NCBI GenBank assembly: GCA_032718475.1 | Contig: JAUCBJ010001883.1 | Span: forward strand, 1-64,000 | Length of the DNA stretch: 64,000 nucleotides | Source of the DNA: Nemertoderma westbladi | Lineage: Eukaryota; Xenacoelomorpha; Nemertodermatida; Nemertodermatidae | Direction: 5' to 3' | Part shown: in pieces, positions 28,505-39,607 of the stretch | How positions within the stretch are numbered: the stretch's first letter is position 1 | How the letters are laid out: every line of letters begins with the position of its first letter | The notes under the pieces: generated by a model | The model's input: only the letters and a program-made list of their open reading frames with translations | Database searches by the model: none | Told to the model about the DNA's origin: nothing | Made by a program: the position numbers and the translations under genes

Positions 28505-31500
28505 GACCGAATCTGCTCCGATAACCTCAGTTTCATGTTCAATGCCGCAGTTGGCTGAATCTTCCCAGATAACCCCAGTTATGTGTTCAGCGCCGCAGTT
28601 GGCTGAATCTGCCCCGTAACCCCAGTTTTGTGTTCAGTGCCGCAGTTGGCTGAATCTGCCCCGATAACCCCAGTTACGTGTTCAGTGCCGCAGTTGGCTG
28701 AATCTGCCTAGATAACCCCAGTTTTGTGTTCAGTGCCGCAGTTGGCTGAATCTGCCCCGTAACCCCAGTTTCGAGTTCAGTGCCGCAGTTGGCTGAATCT
28801 GCCCCGTAACCCCAGTTACGTGTTCAGTGCCGCAGTTGGCTGAATCTGCCCAGATAACCCCAGTTTTGTGTTCAATGCCGCAGTTGGCTGAATCTGCCCA
28901 GATAACCCCAGTTATGTGTTCAGTGCCGCAGTTGGCTGAATCTGCCCCATAACACCAGTATCGTGTTCAGTGCTGCAGTTGGCTGAATCTGCCCAGATAA
29001 CCCCAGTTTTGTGTTCAGTGCCGCAGTTGGCTGAATCTGCCCAGATAACCCCAGTTACGTGTTCAGTGCCGCAGTTGGCTGAATCTGCCCAGATAACCCC
29101 AGTTTTGTGTTCAATGCTGCAGTTGGCTGAATCTGCCCAGATAACCCCAGTTATGTGTTCAGTGCCGCAGTTGGCTGAATCTGCCCCATAACCCCAGTAT
29201 CGTGTTCAGTGCTGCAGTTGGCTGAATCTGCCCAGATAACCACAGTTACATGTCCAGTGCCGCAGTTGGCTGAATCTGCCCCGATAACCACAGTTACATG
29301 TCCAGTGCCGCAGTTGGCTGAATCTGCCCCGATAATCCCAGTTACATGTTCAGTGCTGCAGTTAGATGAATCTGCCCCAATAACCCCAGTTACATGTTCA
29401 GTGCCGCACTTAGATGAATCTGCCCCGATAACCCCAGTTACATGTTGAGTGCCGCAGTTAGATGAATCTGCCCCGATAACACCAGTTACGTGTCCAGTGC
29501 CGCAGTTGGCTGAATCTGCCCCGATAACCCCAGTTACATGTTCAGTGCTGCAGTTAGATGAATCTGCCCCAATAAACCCAGTTACATATTCAGTGCCGCA
29601 GTTAGATGAATCTGCCCCGATAACCCCAGTTATGTGTTCAGTACCGCAGTTGGCTGAATCTGCCCAGATAACCGCAGTTACATGTCCAGTGCCGCAGTTG
29701 GTTGAATCTGCCCAGATAATCGCAGTTACATGTCCAGTGCCGCAGTTGGATGAATCTGCCCAGATAACCCCAGTTATGTGTTCAGTGCCGCGGTTGGATG
29801 AATCTGCCTAGATAACCCCAGTTTTGTGTTCAGTGGGGCAGTTGGCAGAATCTGCTCCGATAACCCCAGTTACGTGTTCAGTGCCGCATTTGGCTGAATC
29901 TGCCCCGATAACCCCAGTATCGTGTTCAGTGCTGCAGTTGGCTGAATCTGCCCAGATAACCCCAGTTTTGTGTTCAGTGCCGCAGTTGGCTGAATCTGCC
30001 CAGATAACCCCAGTTACGTGTTCAGTGCCGCAGTTGGCTGAATCTGCCCAGATAACCCCAGTTTTGTGTTCAGTGCCGCAGTTGGATGAATCAGCCCCGA
30101 TAACCCCAGTTACATGTTCAGTGCCACAGTTGGATGAATCTGCCCCGATAACCCCAGTTACATGTTCAGTGCCACAGTTGGATGAATCTGCCCCGATAAC
30201 CCCAGTTACGTGTTCAGTGCCGCAGTTGGATGAATCTGCCCCAATAACACCAGTTACATGTTCAGTGACGCAGTTAGATGAATCTGCCCCGATAACCCCA
30301 GTTACATGTTCAGTGCCACAGTTGGCTGAATCTGCCCAGATAACCCCAGTTACATGTTCAGTGACGCAGTTAGATGAATCTGCCCCGATAACCCCAGTTA
30401 CATGTTCAGTGCCGCAGATGGCTGAATCTGCCCAGATAACCCCAGTTACATGTTCAGTGCCGCAGTTAGATGAATCTGCCCCGATAACCCCAGTTACATG
30501 TTCAGTGCCGCAGTTAGATGAATCTGTCCCGATAACCCCAGTTACATGTTCAGTGCCGCAGTTGGCTGAATCTGCCCAGATAACCCCAGTTACATGTTCA
30601 GTGCCGCAGTTAGATGAATCTGCCCCAATAACCCCAGTTACATGTTCAGTGCCGCAGTTAGATGAATCTGTCCCGATAACCCCAGTTACATGTTCAGTGC
30701 CGCAGTTAGATTAATCTGCCCAGATAACCCCTGTTACGTGTTCAGTGCCGCAGTTGGATGAATCTGCCCCGATAACCCCAGTTACATGTTCAGTGCCGCA
30801 GTTAGATGAATCTGCCCCGATAACCCCAGTTACATGTTCAGTGCCGCAGTTAGATGAATCTGCCCCAATAACCCCAGTTACATGTTCAGTGCCACAGTTG
30901 GCTGAATCTGCCCAGATAACCGCAGTTACATGTCCAGTGCCGCAGTTGGCTGAATCTGCCCAGATAACCCCTGTTACGTGTTCAGTGCCGCAGTTGGTTG
31001 AATCTGCCCAGATAACCGCAGTTACATGTCCAGTACCACAGTTGGCTGAATCTGCCCAGATAACCCCAGTTACATGTTCAGTGCCGTAGTTAGATGAATC
31101 TGCCCTGATAACCCCAGTTACATGTTCAGTGCCGCAGTTGGCTGAATCTGCCCAGATAACCGCAGTTACATGTCCAGTGCCGCAGTTGGCTGAATCTGCC
31201 CAGATAACCCCTGTTACGTGTTCAGTGCCGCAGTTGGCTGAATCTGCCCAGATAACCGCAGTTACATGTCCAGTACCAGAGTTGGCTGAATCTGCCCAGA
31301 TAACCGCAGTTACATGTCCAGTGCTGTAGTTGGCTGAATCTGCCCCAATAACCCCAGTTACATGTTCAGTGCCGCCGTTAGATGAATCTGCCCTGATAAC
31401 CCCAGTTACATGTTCAGTGCCGCAGTTAGATGAATCTGCCCAGATAACCCCTGTTACGTGGTCAGTGCCACAGTTGGATGAATCTGCCCCGATAACCCCA

Positions 31501-32238
31501 GTTACATGTTCAGTGCCACAGTTGGATGAATCTGCCCAGATAACCCCAGTTACATGTTCAGTGCCGCAGTTAGATGAATCTGCCCCAATAACCCCAGTTA
31601 CATGTTCAGTGCCGCAGTTAGATGAATCTGCCCAGATAACCCCAGTTACTTGTTCAGTGCCGCAGTTAGATGAATCTGCCCAGATAACCCCTGTTACGTG
31701 GTCAGTGCCACAGTTGGCTGAATCTGCCCAGATAACCGCAGTTACATGTCCAGTGCTGCAGTTGGCTGAATCTGCCCCGATAACCCCAGTTACATGTTCA
31801 GTGCCGCAGTTAGAAGAATCTGCCCCGATAACCCCAGTTACATGTTCAGTGCCGCAGTTAGATGAATCTGCCCAGATAACCCCAGTTACATGTTCAGTGC
31901 TGCAGTTGGCTGAATCTGCCCCGATAACCCCAGTTACATGTTCAGTGCCGCAGTTAGATGAATCTGCCCAGATAACCGCAGTTACATGTCCAGTGCTGCA
32001 GTTGGCTGAATCTGCCCCGATAACCCCAGTTACATGTTCAGTGCCGCAGTTAGAAGAATCTGCCCCGATAACCCCAGTTACATGTTCAGTGCCGCAGTTA
32101 GATGAATCTGCCCAGATAACCCCAGTTACATGTTCAGTGCCGCAGTTAGATGAATCTGCCCAGATAACCCCTGTTATGTGGTCAGTGCCACAGTTGGATG
32201 AATCTGGCCCGATAACCCTAGTTACGTGTTCAGTGCGC
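28505..32238 (+). repeat. 48-bp minisatellite array, about 78 units
   Basis: Units resemble CAGTTRGMTGAATCTGCCC then SATAACCCCAGTTACATG then TTCAGTGCCG. Near the start, several units are 46-47 bp because of GA or G deletions. Most are exactly 48 bp, so frames stay open on both strands (16-residue units PQLDESAPITPVTCSV on plus, GTEHVTGVIGADSSNC on minus). The variation is mostly C/T and A/G, with a few recurrent variant types. No start context, signal peptide or splice signals support a protein. This is best read as satellite DNA. Confidence 0.9.
30719..32210 (+). repeat. 240-bp higher-order repeat in the minisatellite
   Basis: The distinctive unit CAGATAACCCCTGTTACGTG recurs at about 30719, 30959, 31199, 31439 and 31679, with a variant at 32159. 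Blocks such as 31741-31860 and 31981-32100 are identical at 240-bp spacing. Five 48-bp monomers thus form one higher-order unit, a sign of recent unequal exchange. Confidence 0.8.
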
Positions 32239-32884
32239 AATACGTACGTACGCAATCGTACGCAATGCGATCAAGGTCTAGGAAGAAACTAACTGGAAAG
32301 CGACCAAACCATGATGAGAAGTAAGGAACGACCAAGTTGGACAAGGAGTTCTACTGGGAGAATGTTAACGACACTGAGGAAACCCTCAACACTTAACCCA
32401 GAACAACGTTCAAGGGGATATCATCAGAAGATGAGAGACGTGGAAAAGCCAATAGAATGAGAAACATAAGTTCTATTATATTAGATACTATATATGCTAC
32501 GAACTTATACTTTTAACATTTAGATAATATGGGAGAAAGCAAACAGGCAGAGGAACTACCCACCCTGTTGTTGGAGAAACAAATTAAACAAATAGAGATG
32601 AGAGAGTTCGTTGACAGGAGCACCTAGGAAACGAAGGAGACTGGACACCCCAACAACCAACCTTCCTTGGGAAGAGAGTAGTATCGCGCCAACAGTGCCC
32701 AGACATTTGAAGTGATGCTACATGACTGAAAGCAATCTTAGACAGACTCCTTAGAATATTTAGGTATAGTTTATGTGATGTAACAAGGAAGTAAGGGTTT
32801 TAACATGAAAAATAAAACATAGATAGAATAGAAAATAAATAAAATATTTTCAAAAACCGTTCATACATTTGCTGTATCTATACG
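32239..32884. other. Non-coding flank of the minisatellite
   Basis: The array ends in CGTACG-rich sequence, then ordinary DNA with no supported gene. Confidence 0.4.
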
Positions 32885-33450
32885 TTCGGACAGTTTAGAA
32901 GCGAGGTGCTTCAGGAACCGTATGGAAGAGGGTCAGGCGAAGATAAGATTAGTGTCATAAACATAGCATGCTCGACCTCGCGAGTCATCTCCACATACCT
33001 GTTTCACTTCCGGTTCTCATGGAATAGGTGGGTGGAGTTAAGAACCATGGCTACGTTCATCAGGATGATGGGGTTGAATACAGAAATGTTGATAAACGTC
33101 TTCTGGTTGCAGTTCCCCCAGAAACCGGAGAATGGAAAGTCCAGCTGGGCATGTTTTTCCACAAAGGTGGATGCATGGATGAACTGCTCGCTGGTGATAG
33201 GTTGCATAAGCCGTTCAAATCTTACCTTATGAGTGACTTCTGTTAGGATGGTGGTGACAAAATCCCGAAACTCATTATGCCTTATAGATGGATAAGCGCC
33301 GGTGGGACAAGACAAGATATAGTTTATGGAAAATCTTGACTCTCAGGCACAACGCGCAGGGAACGATTTGAGTTGCCACCCATAATGCACACACAATGTA
33401 TTGCGAAACTCCTAATTGAGATGGGTTATCATTATTGGGTTTTCAGCAAA
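32885..33450 (-). pseudogene. Degenerate C-terminal domain of a retroelement-type protein
   Basis: The minus-strand frame 33315-33004 contains a SCPTGAYPSIRHNEFRDF block. Next come a FVEKHAQLDFPFSGFWGN segment and an FINISVFNP segment, and a shifted REVEHAMF block follows further down. Upstream, a VHYGWQLKSFPARCA block appears before a frame break at about 33350. I recognise this order (Cys/His cluster, IRHNE-RD, LD...GFWG...F.V.VFNP, REVEH) from proteins attached to reverse transcriptases in cnidarian and sponge genomes. It could be a restriction-like nuclease, as D...D-x-K spacing would fit, but here the second acidic position reads Asn. Stops and shifts make it a fossil. Confidence 0.5.
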
Positions 33451-34228
33451 GCCGATCAACAGATCAATTCCCATGTCAGTGATCAATTCACTCAACTTTT
33501 GTTGCTGCTCAGGTACGTTTGCTGCTCACAAAATCAATTTTCTCCTTTAATAAAAGAACCGCGCTGACCTTTATCCCAGTTGTGATTTGTAGCAGGGCCT
33601 CAATTATGACGGCTGGGTTTTCCAGTTCGGTGTAGAGTTCACAGATTAACCTAGAATTGTAGTTTTCTACTTCCAGATCCATTGGTGTCAGGATGGCTAA
33701 TCTCCAATGATGAACCAGTAGTGAGAAATGTTCATGATCTGATGAGGTTAAACCAGATTTTATATTCTCAGGTTTTATAAATTAAGCAGAATGTATAATA
33801 TATAATACTTAATTGTGGATGAATAAACATTTAATAAAAGATGAACTCTGATAAAACGCAGACGATCATAATGGATTCATAATGGCTCTCATTTGCCAAT
33901 AATATCAATTGTTTCAATTGTAAGCAACAAGTTACCTAATTATTTTTCATTATTACCTGCCCAAATCCTGTGAAATAATGGTGATTTTATTGAAAGCTAA
34001 AGATCTACAAGAAATATTGTCTTCTTTATAGATATATATTATTATTCATAGACATTACTATGAAAGGGTTAAATTGTTGTAAGATAATCATTTTATTACC
34101 TTTAGAATTTATCAATGATCAGAAAACACCTTCCAAAGAATGATTTGGAGACAATTATATATTAATTCATTAGCTCTCTGCTAGATTATAACAATGCACA
34201 ATAATTGGGATTTCTTCAAAAACACATC
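33451..34228. other. Intergenic, probable decayed upstream part of the same pseudogene
   Basis: Minus-strand fragments rich in hydrophobic helices (ENPAVIIEALLQ-like) could be further remnants, but they are too decayed to call. The rest is AT-rich. Confidence 0.3.
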
Positions 34229-34505
34229 GCTGCAAGACTCGTATGCATTGTAAAAAATTATGATCATACCACTCAGACTGTAAATCATATAACTCCTATA
34301 ATAAAGGAGATCCAAAGAAGGGTTGCATGTGCAAAGAGGAATACTTAAATATTGCTTTGCTGTTCGGGAATTCAAGTGTCTAATCGCCTCAGCTTCCAAT
34401 TACCTGGCAGAATTGGTATTACAATACAGGCCTGCGCGTGCTCTGCTTATAAAAATGAACAGCAAGCTAGTTGGAAGGAACGCATCCGGTAAATCTTTTC
34501 AATAA
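34229..34505 (+). pseudogene. Fragment of a CR1/L2-like non-LTR retrotransposon C-terminus
   Basis: One frame reads AARLVCIVKNYDHTTQTVNH then ITPIIKEIQRRVACAKRN. A second frame from 34323 reads FKCLIASASNYLAELVLQYR PARALL. This is the order found after the RT domain of CR1/L2-type ORF2 proteins (an AARLV...YDHITP...LHWLPV-like block, then an ALNGLAPSYLSEL-like block). Frame shifts show that it is dead. Confidence 0.55.
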
Positions 34506-35709
34506 TAATATGGTTTATCTAAATTAACGGTTTTATATAATAGTTAAACTGCATTGTGAAAAAGATGCCCTATCCTGATTATCATTTGGTAAGCCAAACA
34601 ACTGCTGCATTACTTGTTATTGTCAGTGGAATGGGAAGATGAAACATTGCCTGGAAGAGTGAAAACTTTCCTTTCTGTGGGTCAAGCCACGAAGTAAGCT
34701 GAACCTTAGCATAGGGGTACCATTAATCGGTCTGTCGTTCTGTCGTGTTCAATATTTGAACGTTAATAATTCGATAAATCCTTGATTAAATCTATCTAAA
34801 CTTGGTACACATGTAGTCTGGCAAATTTAGAAATTTTCCGAGCCGAATTTGCTTGTGACCTTCAAGAAGCTAAGATAAAAGCAATTAATTAGCTAATTAA
34901 GTTGATTGGGGTAAAAAACAGCATTTTTCTGCAGCCCTTTCAGGAAATTAATTATTTTCTAGTACACAATGTAAATATACTTAAAAAGTATACAGATGCA
35001 ATCCCCATACCACATTCCATTATAGTTTTTAATTAGATTTGCTGTAATAAATGTGTCTTAGCACGCATAACGGCATAAACGCATAAACTGCTCAGATTAG
35101 AGTTCGCTCTTCCAAAGTCTTCCAGACTGGGATGTGTGTATAGCTGCTATAACTGGAGCAGCCAACCAGATAAACTAAACAAAGTGGAAAGTGCTTCTGG
35201 GAGGTTAGAATGCATACACATACACCCCAAGCAAACAGTCGGCCGAAGCCGGAGGCGACCCGAAGGCTCCTCTTTCGATAGCTGCTACCCAAAGGTAGGG
35301 GTGGGCGCTGCTCCTATCCCAAGATTTGCTCCCAGTTTTTTAACTGGTACTCAGACACATACACCCCATTAAGACCTAATACACTAATTTTAATGTTAAT
35401 GTTAATGAAATCCTGACCACCATCGATAATAATCAACAAAATAATGTCCTTAAACGTAAAATAACGAAAATGCGACCTACACTACCTTTGGTCATGGATA
35501 GAGGGCATCAGACAAGACATAAAAGTTAATAAAGTGTACATTTATGCAGGGGAGCGAACTGACACTGACAAAATCATTTGAACAATTAATTGATGTGCAT
35601 TTAATTAATTGATGTGCAATTAATTGAATTGAAAGACTACTAAGGGCAGCACTAAGCATCAACTGTATACAACATATGAACATATGACAAAACTAGATTT
35701 ATTGTACAA
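34506..35709. other. Intergenic, no supported gene
   Basis: AT-rich; no domain-bearing ORF. Frames at 35092-35372 are open on both strands in a GC-richer patch without recognisable content. Confidence 0.4.
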
Positions 35710-36105
35710 TAGCACGGTTGGGTGCAATCTTCGCCCGTGTACAACCTTCACCCGCGTCCAATCTTCTCCCGCGTACAACCTTCGCCCTGGGGAAACCTTC
35801 ACTGAGAAGGCAATCTTTGCCTGCAAATAACCTTCGCCCATTATGATTTGTGTTAGTAATCATTTTAGTTACAAATTGAGGGAAAGGAGCAGGTTACAGA
35901 GACAGCTTTTTCTAACTGAAACAATAAACGATGGTGTTACTAGTTGAGGTGAAAGGAGCAGGTTACTGAGACGGCTTTTTCTAACCAAAATATTAATTGT
36001 TTATGTTTACGTTGCTCGCTGGTGAAGGTTTCTGCCATGCGTTAGTTGTCCATTTTGAGGGTGAAGATTGGATGGACGCGGGTATAGCTTTCTCATGGGC
36101 GAAGT
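35710..36105. repeat. Foldback repeat: CTTCGCCC arms around two 66-68-bp core units
   Basis: The left arm (about 35725-35840) has many CAATCTTCGCCCG/CAACCTTCACCCG words. The right arm (about 36055-36105) has the reverse-oriented GGGTGAAGATTGGA and GGGCGAAG. Between them, 35878-35995, are two units of the GGGAAAGGAGCAGGTTAC...TTTTTCTAAC repeat seen as a 10-copy array at 55735-56371 and once at about 52840-52912. Confidence 0.65.
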
Positions 36106-36216
36106 TATCTGCATTCCCAATAGCACCTATATCAATTACTCATGTGAAATGTGAACACAGACTATGATTCATTGGTCATTGCATTGCTGAAGAAGTAAAG
36201 ACAAGGTCATACCAAA

Positions 36217-37152
36217 TCTACTGTGACACAGAGTGACACAAAACTATTTGAAGTGTTATGGGACTCCACCTATTGGCTCCAAAAGTCGAGGAAATCCTGC
36301 CAAGTACCTAACTGATCTAGACTTTGCTGATGAATCACTAGAGGGAGCCCAATGGCTCCCCAGCTCATTAGAACAGGCTGCTTCTAGTGTTTGTCTTTTT
36401 ATTAACTCCACAATTTTGACAGTTAACTTTGCAAGTCCTCAGCAAGTCTCTGACCGGGGAGCATAAGCTCAAAGGATGGTATGCCTGAGCATGTGGACTC
36501 TTTTGTGGACTGTTCTGTTACCTGGGATCATGGATCCGGAAGTCAGGTGAGGACCTTGGAATACGTAAGGGAAAGGCATGGGCAGCCTTGAATAGGCTTT
36601 ACAGGATTTGGAAGTCGAATTGAATTAATCGGAAACTTAAGGTCCAATTATTTAGAGCAGCAGTAGTACCAGTACTCCTCTATGGGAGTCTATGCTGGGC
36701 TCTAACTCCTGAGGACACCAAATCTCTGGATGGCGCATTCACAAGAATGCTACGCCGGGTTCACTGTGTCAAGTACAATGCACACATCTCCAACCAGAGA
36801 CTATATAACAATGGAGGTGTCTCATTGGTTCCCCCAAGTTTGACACTAGAACAATGCCCCTTCCGCTTTGCAGGACATTGCTTTCGCCGTGAGGACCTGC
36901 CATTGCATAATCTTGTGCTTTGGCAGCCTCATGGAGTGAATAAGCATGGTGGGCAGCCCATGACTTTCTTGAGACGCATCTTAAAGGACACTGGCCTTGA
37001 AGATGCGGATGATCTACCAAATTGATGATTGATTGAAAATTGATTTGGTGATATGGTGTTGTGTCAGTGCAATTTTTTCAACAAGCCGGCACAGCATTCT
37101 TAAAAATACAGCTGCAATGCAGTATGCCGATCCGAGTAGTAAATCTACTGGC
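36217..37152 (+). pseudogene. 5'-truncated non-LTR retrotransposon, copy 1
   Basis: Fragments of the RT domain (GNPAKYLTDLDFAD, then SVCLFINSTILTVNF) are followed by a C-terminal region (LRRVHCVKYNAHISNQRLYN to GQPMTFLRRILKDTGLEDAD). The same segments recur in the copies at 49357, 51720, 57343 and 62638. An internal deletion near 36260 removes part of the RT, and the FADD motif is broken after FAD. The 3' end at about 37145 reads GATCCGAGTAGTAAAT. Confidence 0.75.
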
Positions 37153-38363
37153 GACCAATGCAGTGCAAGGTAGGCGTTCTCATGGATTACCGGATATGAC
37201 CAACTTGAATAGAATAATAGATTTGAAAGAAACGAAATCAGACAGAATGGAGAATCTAGAAGCCTGGAAACATCTCATCTCCACTGTCTGAGCTCGTTCG
37301 ACTCACAGTAGTTGTAGGAGTAGGATTGATATACAATATACGTATGGAATTATTGGAAGTGTTATTTTCTTATAAAGTGAGCGCTCTTACACTGTTGAGG
37401 AAGGATATGCATACATTTGTGCTTACATTACATATACGCATAATAGACATCATAGATGCTTATGAATTTTCCGATAGAGCGAAAGAGTGACTAAAGATAA
37501 CATGATAGGTATTATTAATGGATATATGAGGATTATAATATGGAGATTTAAGGATATCCTTGGGGTGTGAGTTGAGAACTCATACAGCCCATTCGTATAG
37601 GGTCAGTAACAATTTAGTTGAAGTAGCAGTGTGAATAATTAGTTTCTTGGTAAAAGATATAAAAATTTCCTCTTAAATAATTTATAAGATTAGTGGGGAT
37701 TAGCAGAGTAAAGTTGTACATTGTAGCATATTTTAGTGAATATATACACAATTTTTCTGCAATGTAAATTTTCATTTTTCCCTGTCATTTTTTCCGAGTT
37801 CAGCGAAATTGCCTGCCGGTTTCAGAACTAAGCCAGGGCCACTTCGGGGATAATTATTACATCGCTAATCGTGAAGAGGTGGACTAATCTGATTGTCTTT
37901 TGAGTCAGCCAAAACTGCATCAGGTAGTCCAATGTAAGTGTGTTGGTATAATTGGAATGTGCGTATGCTTTTATCCATTTAATATAATTATTGTCGGTAG
38001 TAACATGTTTAGATTATAAATGAATGTGTTTCAATTGAATGAGCATACTCATGTATCAGACTATAAGTTAGTAGGGGTTGTGGATCTGAGTAATTATATA
38101 TGCAGCTAACAGTGGCTCTTTGTAATTAAATTTATTTCAATAATGTCTGATTTTAGTGATCCTGAAAGGTCAGGAAACACCTAATTTGATGGTGGTAGCT
38201 ACATAATTTAGTTTAGTTTAACATTTATGTAAATTGATGCTCAACAATTATTGTACTGCATTGACTACATTTTCTTAGCCTTGGCTCTTGTCTGTGCATT
38301 ACGGATAACATTACATATTTTATGATTATTGCCAAATTTCAACCTTTTTTTTTTACTATATTA
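37153..38363. other. Intergenic, no supported gene
   Basis: AT-rich, no domain-bearing ORF, repeats or RNA gene recognised. Confidence 0.4.
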
Positions 38364-38395
38364 TAGTATTCTATGGCATTTGCCATAGAATACTA
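38364..38395. repeat. 15-bp perfect stem hairpin
   Basis: Arms TAGTATTCTATGGCA (38364-38378) and its complement (38381-38395) flank a 2-nt loop. It lies about 15 bp before a GGGGGGTTAC sequence. Confidence 0.8.
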
Positions 38396-39250
38396 AATGA
38401 ATTCCTTTAAGGGGGGTTACACCATTTTGGTCCCAAATATTCGAAATTATTTTTATGATCAATTATAATGCATGTTTAAAATGATGTTTCCAAATCTGTA
38501 AACTGCTATTTAATAGCTCTTTTAGTTTTCATGTTATAACAATTTCTATTTAGGGAATCCTATTGAAATTACTATGTATATGTATAATAAAGGTCGATTA
38601 TATCCAAATATTATTTTATGAAATTGTCAACTTCAAAACCCTACTATTTCTAGAATTTTTAAGCAATTAGTCTGAAAATTTCTGTGGTGTCTACATAACC
38701 ACACTGGATAAAAGTATCAGACAACTTTTCGAAATTTTTTGTTAATAAAATTTAATACTATTTATAACAAACCTAAAAATTTAGCATAAATTTGCAGCTT
38801 AATTATTTTCACAAAATTTCGCCTGATAGTTACGTTACCCCATCTTTGATCTATCATATAAAAAAACTTTCATGTGATTAGATTAAAAACTGTAAAAGTT
38901 TTAAGCGCAACCAAGGTTTTTTATTTTTAACTAGTATTAACTAATATTAAATAGCGAAAAAATTTTTTTTCAAACCTGTCATTTAGAATAGCATCTTAGG
39001 TACCTATACTCCAAATTATAGCTAAAACCAAACAATTTTGAAACGCTGAGAGTGATAAATCGAAGAGTTGTCCGAAATTGGGTTACCACCCCCCCCCCCC
39101 CCCCCCTTCTTAAGTTCTCACGTTTCCGAACTTCTTTTATATGTGAGATATTCTGAGCTTTTTTTCTGAGATTTTTTTCAAGTTTTTTTTGAGCTTTTTT
39201 TTCAAGCTTTTTTTTATCTTTCTTTCAAGCTTTATTCTAAGCTTTTTTTG
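38396..39250. other. AT-rich segment ending in poly-C; possible MITE
   Basis: AAGGGGGGTTACACC at 38409 and GGGTTACCACC plus a C18 run at about 39080-39108 look like weak inverted ends of a 700-bp non-coding unit. The remainder (39120-39250) is T-rich with repeated AAGCTTTTTTT words. Not firm. Confidence 0.35.
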
Positions 39251-39254
39251 GAGC

Positions 39255-39394
39255 TGTGGCGCCACTAACACTAACTTAAATTACTTCGTGGCTCGCCCCA
39301 AGTTACTGAACTGACTTTTTCCTACTCTTGTGCTCTTCTGATATTCTTTATTGTACTTTATTGTCTTTAGTGTACTGCTTACCGTACCGGTAGC
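39255..39394 (+). repeat. 5' LTR of the older gypsy element, first part
   Basis: This matches 47816-47945 of the 3' LTR with scattered differences and an indel near 39350. It ends with GTAGC, the target site duplicated by the younger element. Confidence 0.8.
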
Positions 39395-39580
39395 TGGTAT
39401 GTCCGGCTGTCCGGTACATAGCCAGACAACTGTAGCCTGTAGGCTGAGGTAAAAGTGGATGCTGGAGCGACACAACCGGTCCGTATAATATAAGCAGAAT
39501 GCAAGCAAGATATGTAGGCCCGTGCCATAGACAGTAAGGGGGAATAATGAAATAGGCCTATACTGTATATATCCATACCA
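39395..39580 (-). repeat. 3' LTR of the young gypsy element
   Basis: It is identical to 44384-44569 except T/C near 39433. The short LTR has TGGTATG/CATACCA inverted ends. Confidence 0.9.
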
Positions 39581-39592
39581 ACTCCCCCTTTA
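39581..39592 (-). promoter_or_regulatory. Polypurine tract of the young gypsy element
   Basis: On the minus strand AAAGGGGGAGT directly precedes the 3' LTR, where plus-strand cDNA priming occurs in LTR retrotransposons. Confidence 0.7.
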
Positions 39593-39607
39593 GGCGATTT
39601 TGTCAGA

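Noticed and set aside
28505-32238. Repeat-spacer array such as CRISPR, or a secreted repeat protein encoded on either strand
   Set aside because: The whole 48-bp unit repeats with no unique spacers, and open frames on both strands follow from the unit length. No start context, signal peptide or cas-type neighbour is present.
32906-33246. Plus-strand ORFs opposite the 32885-33450 pseudogene
   Set aside because: They are shadows; only the minus strand shows the recognisable block order.
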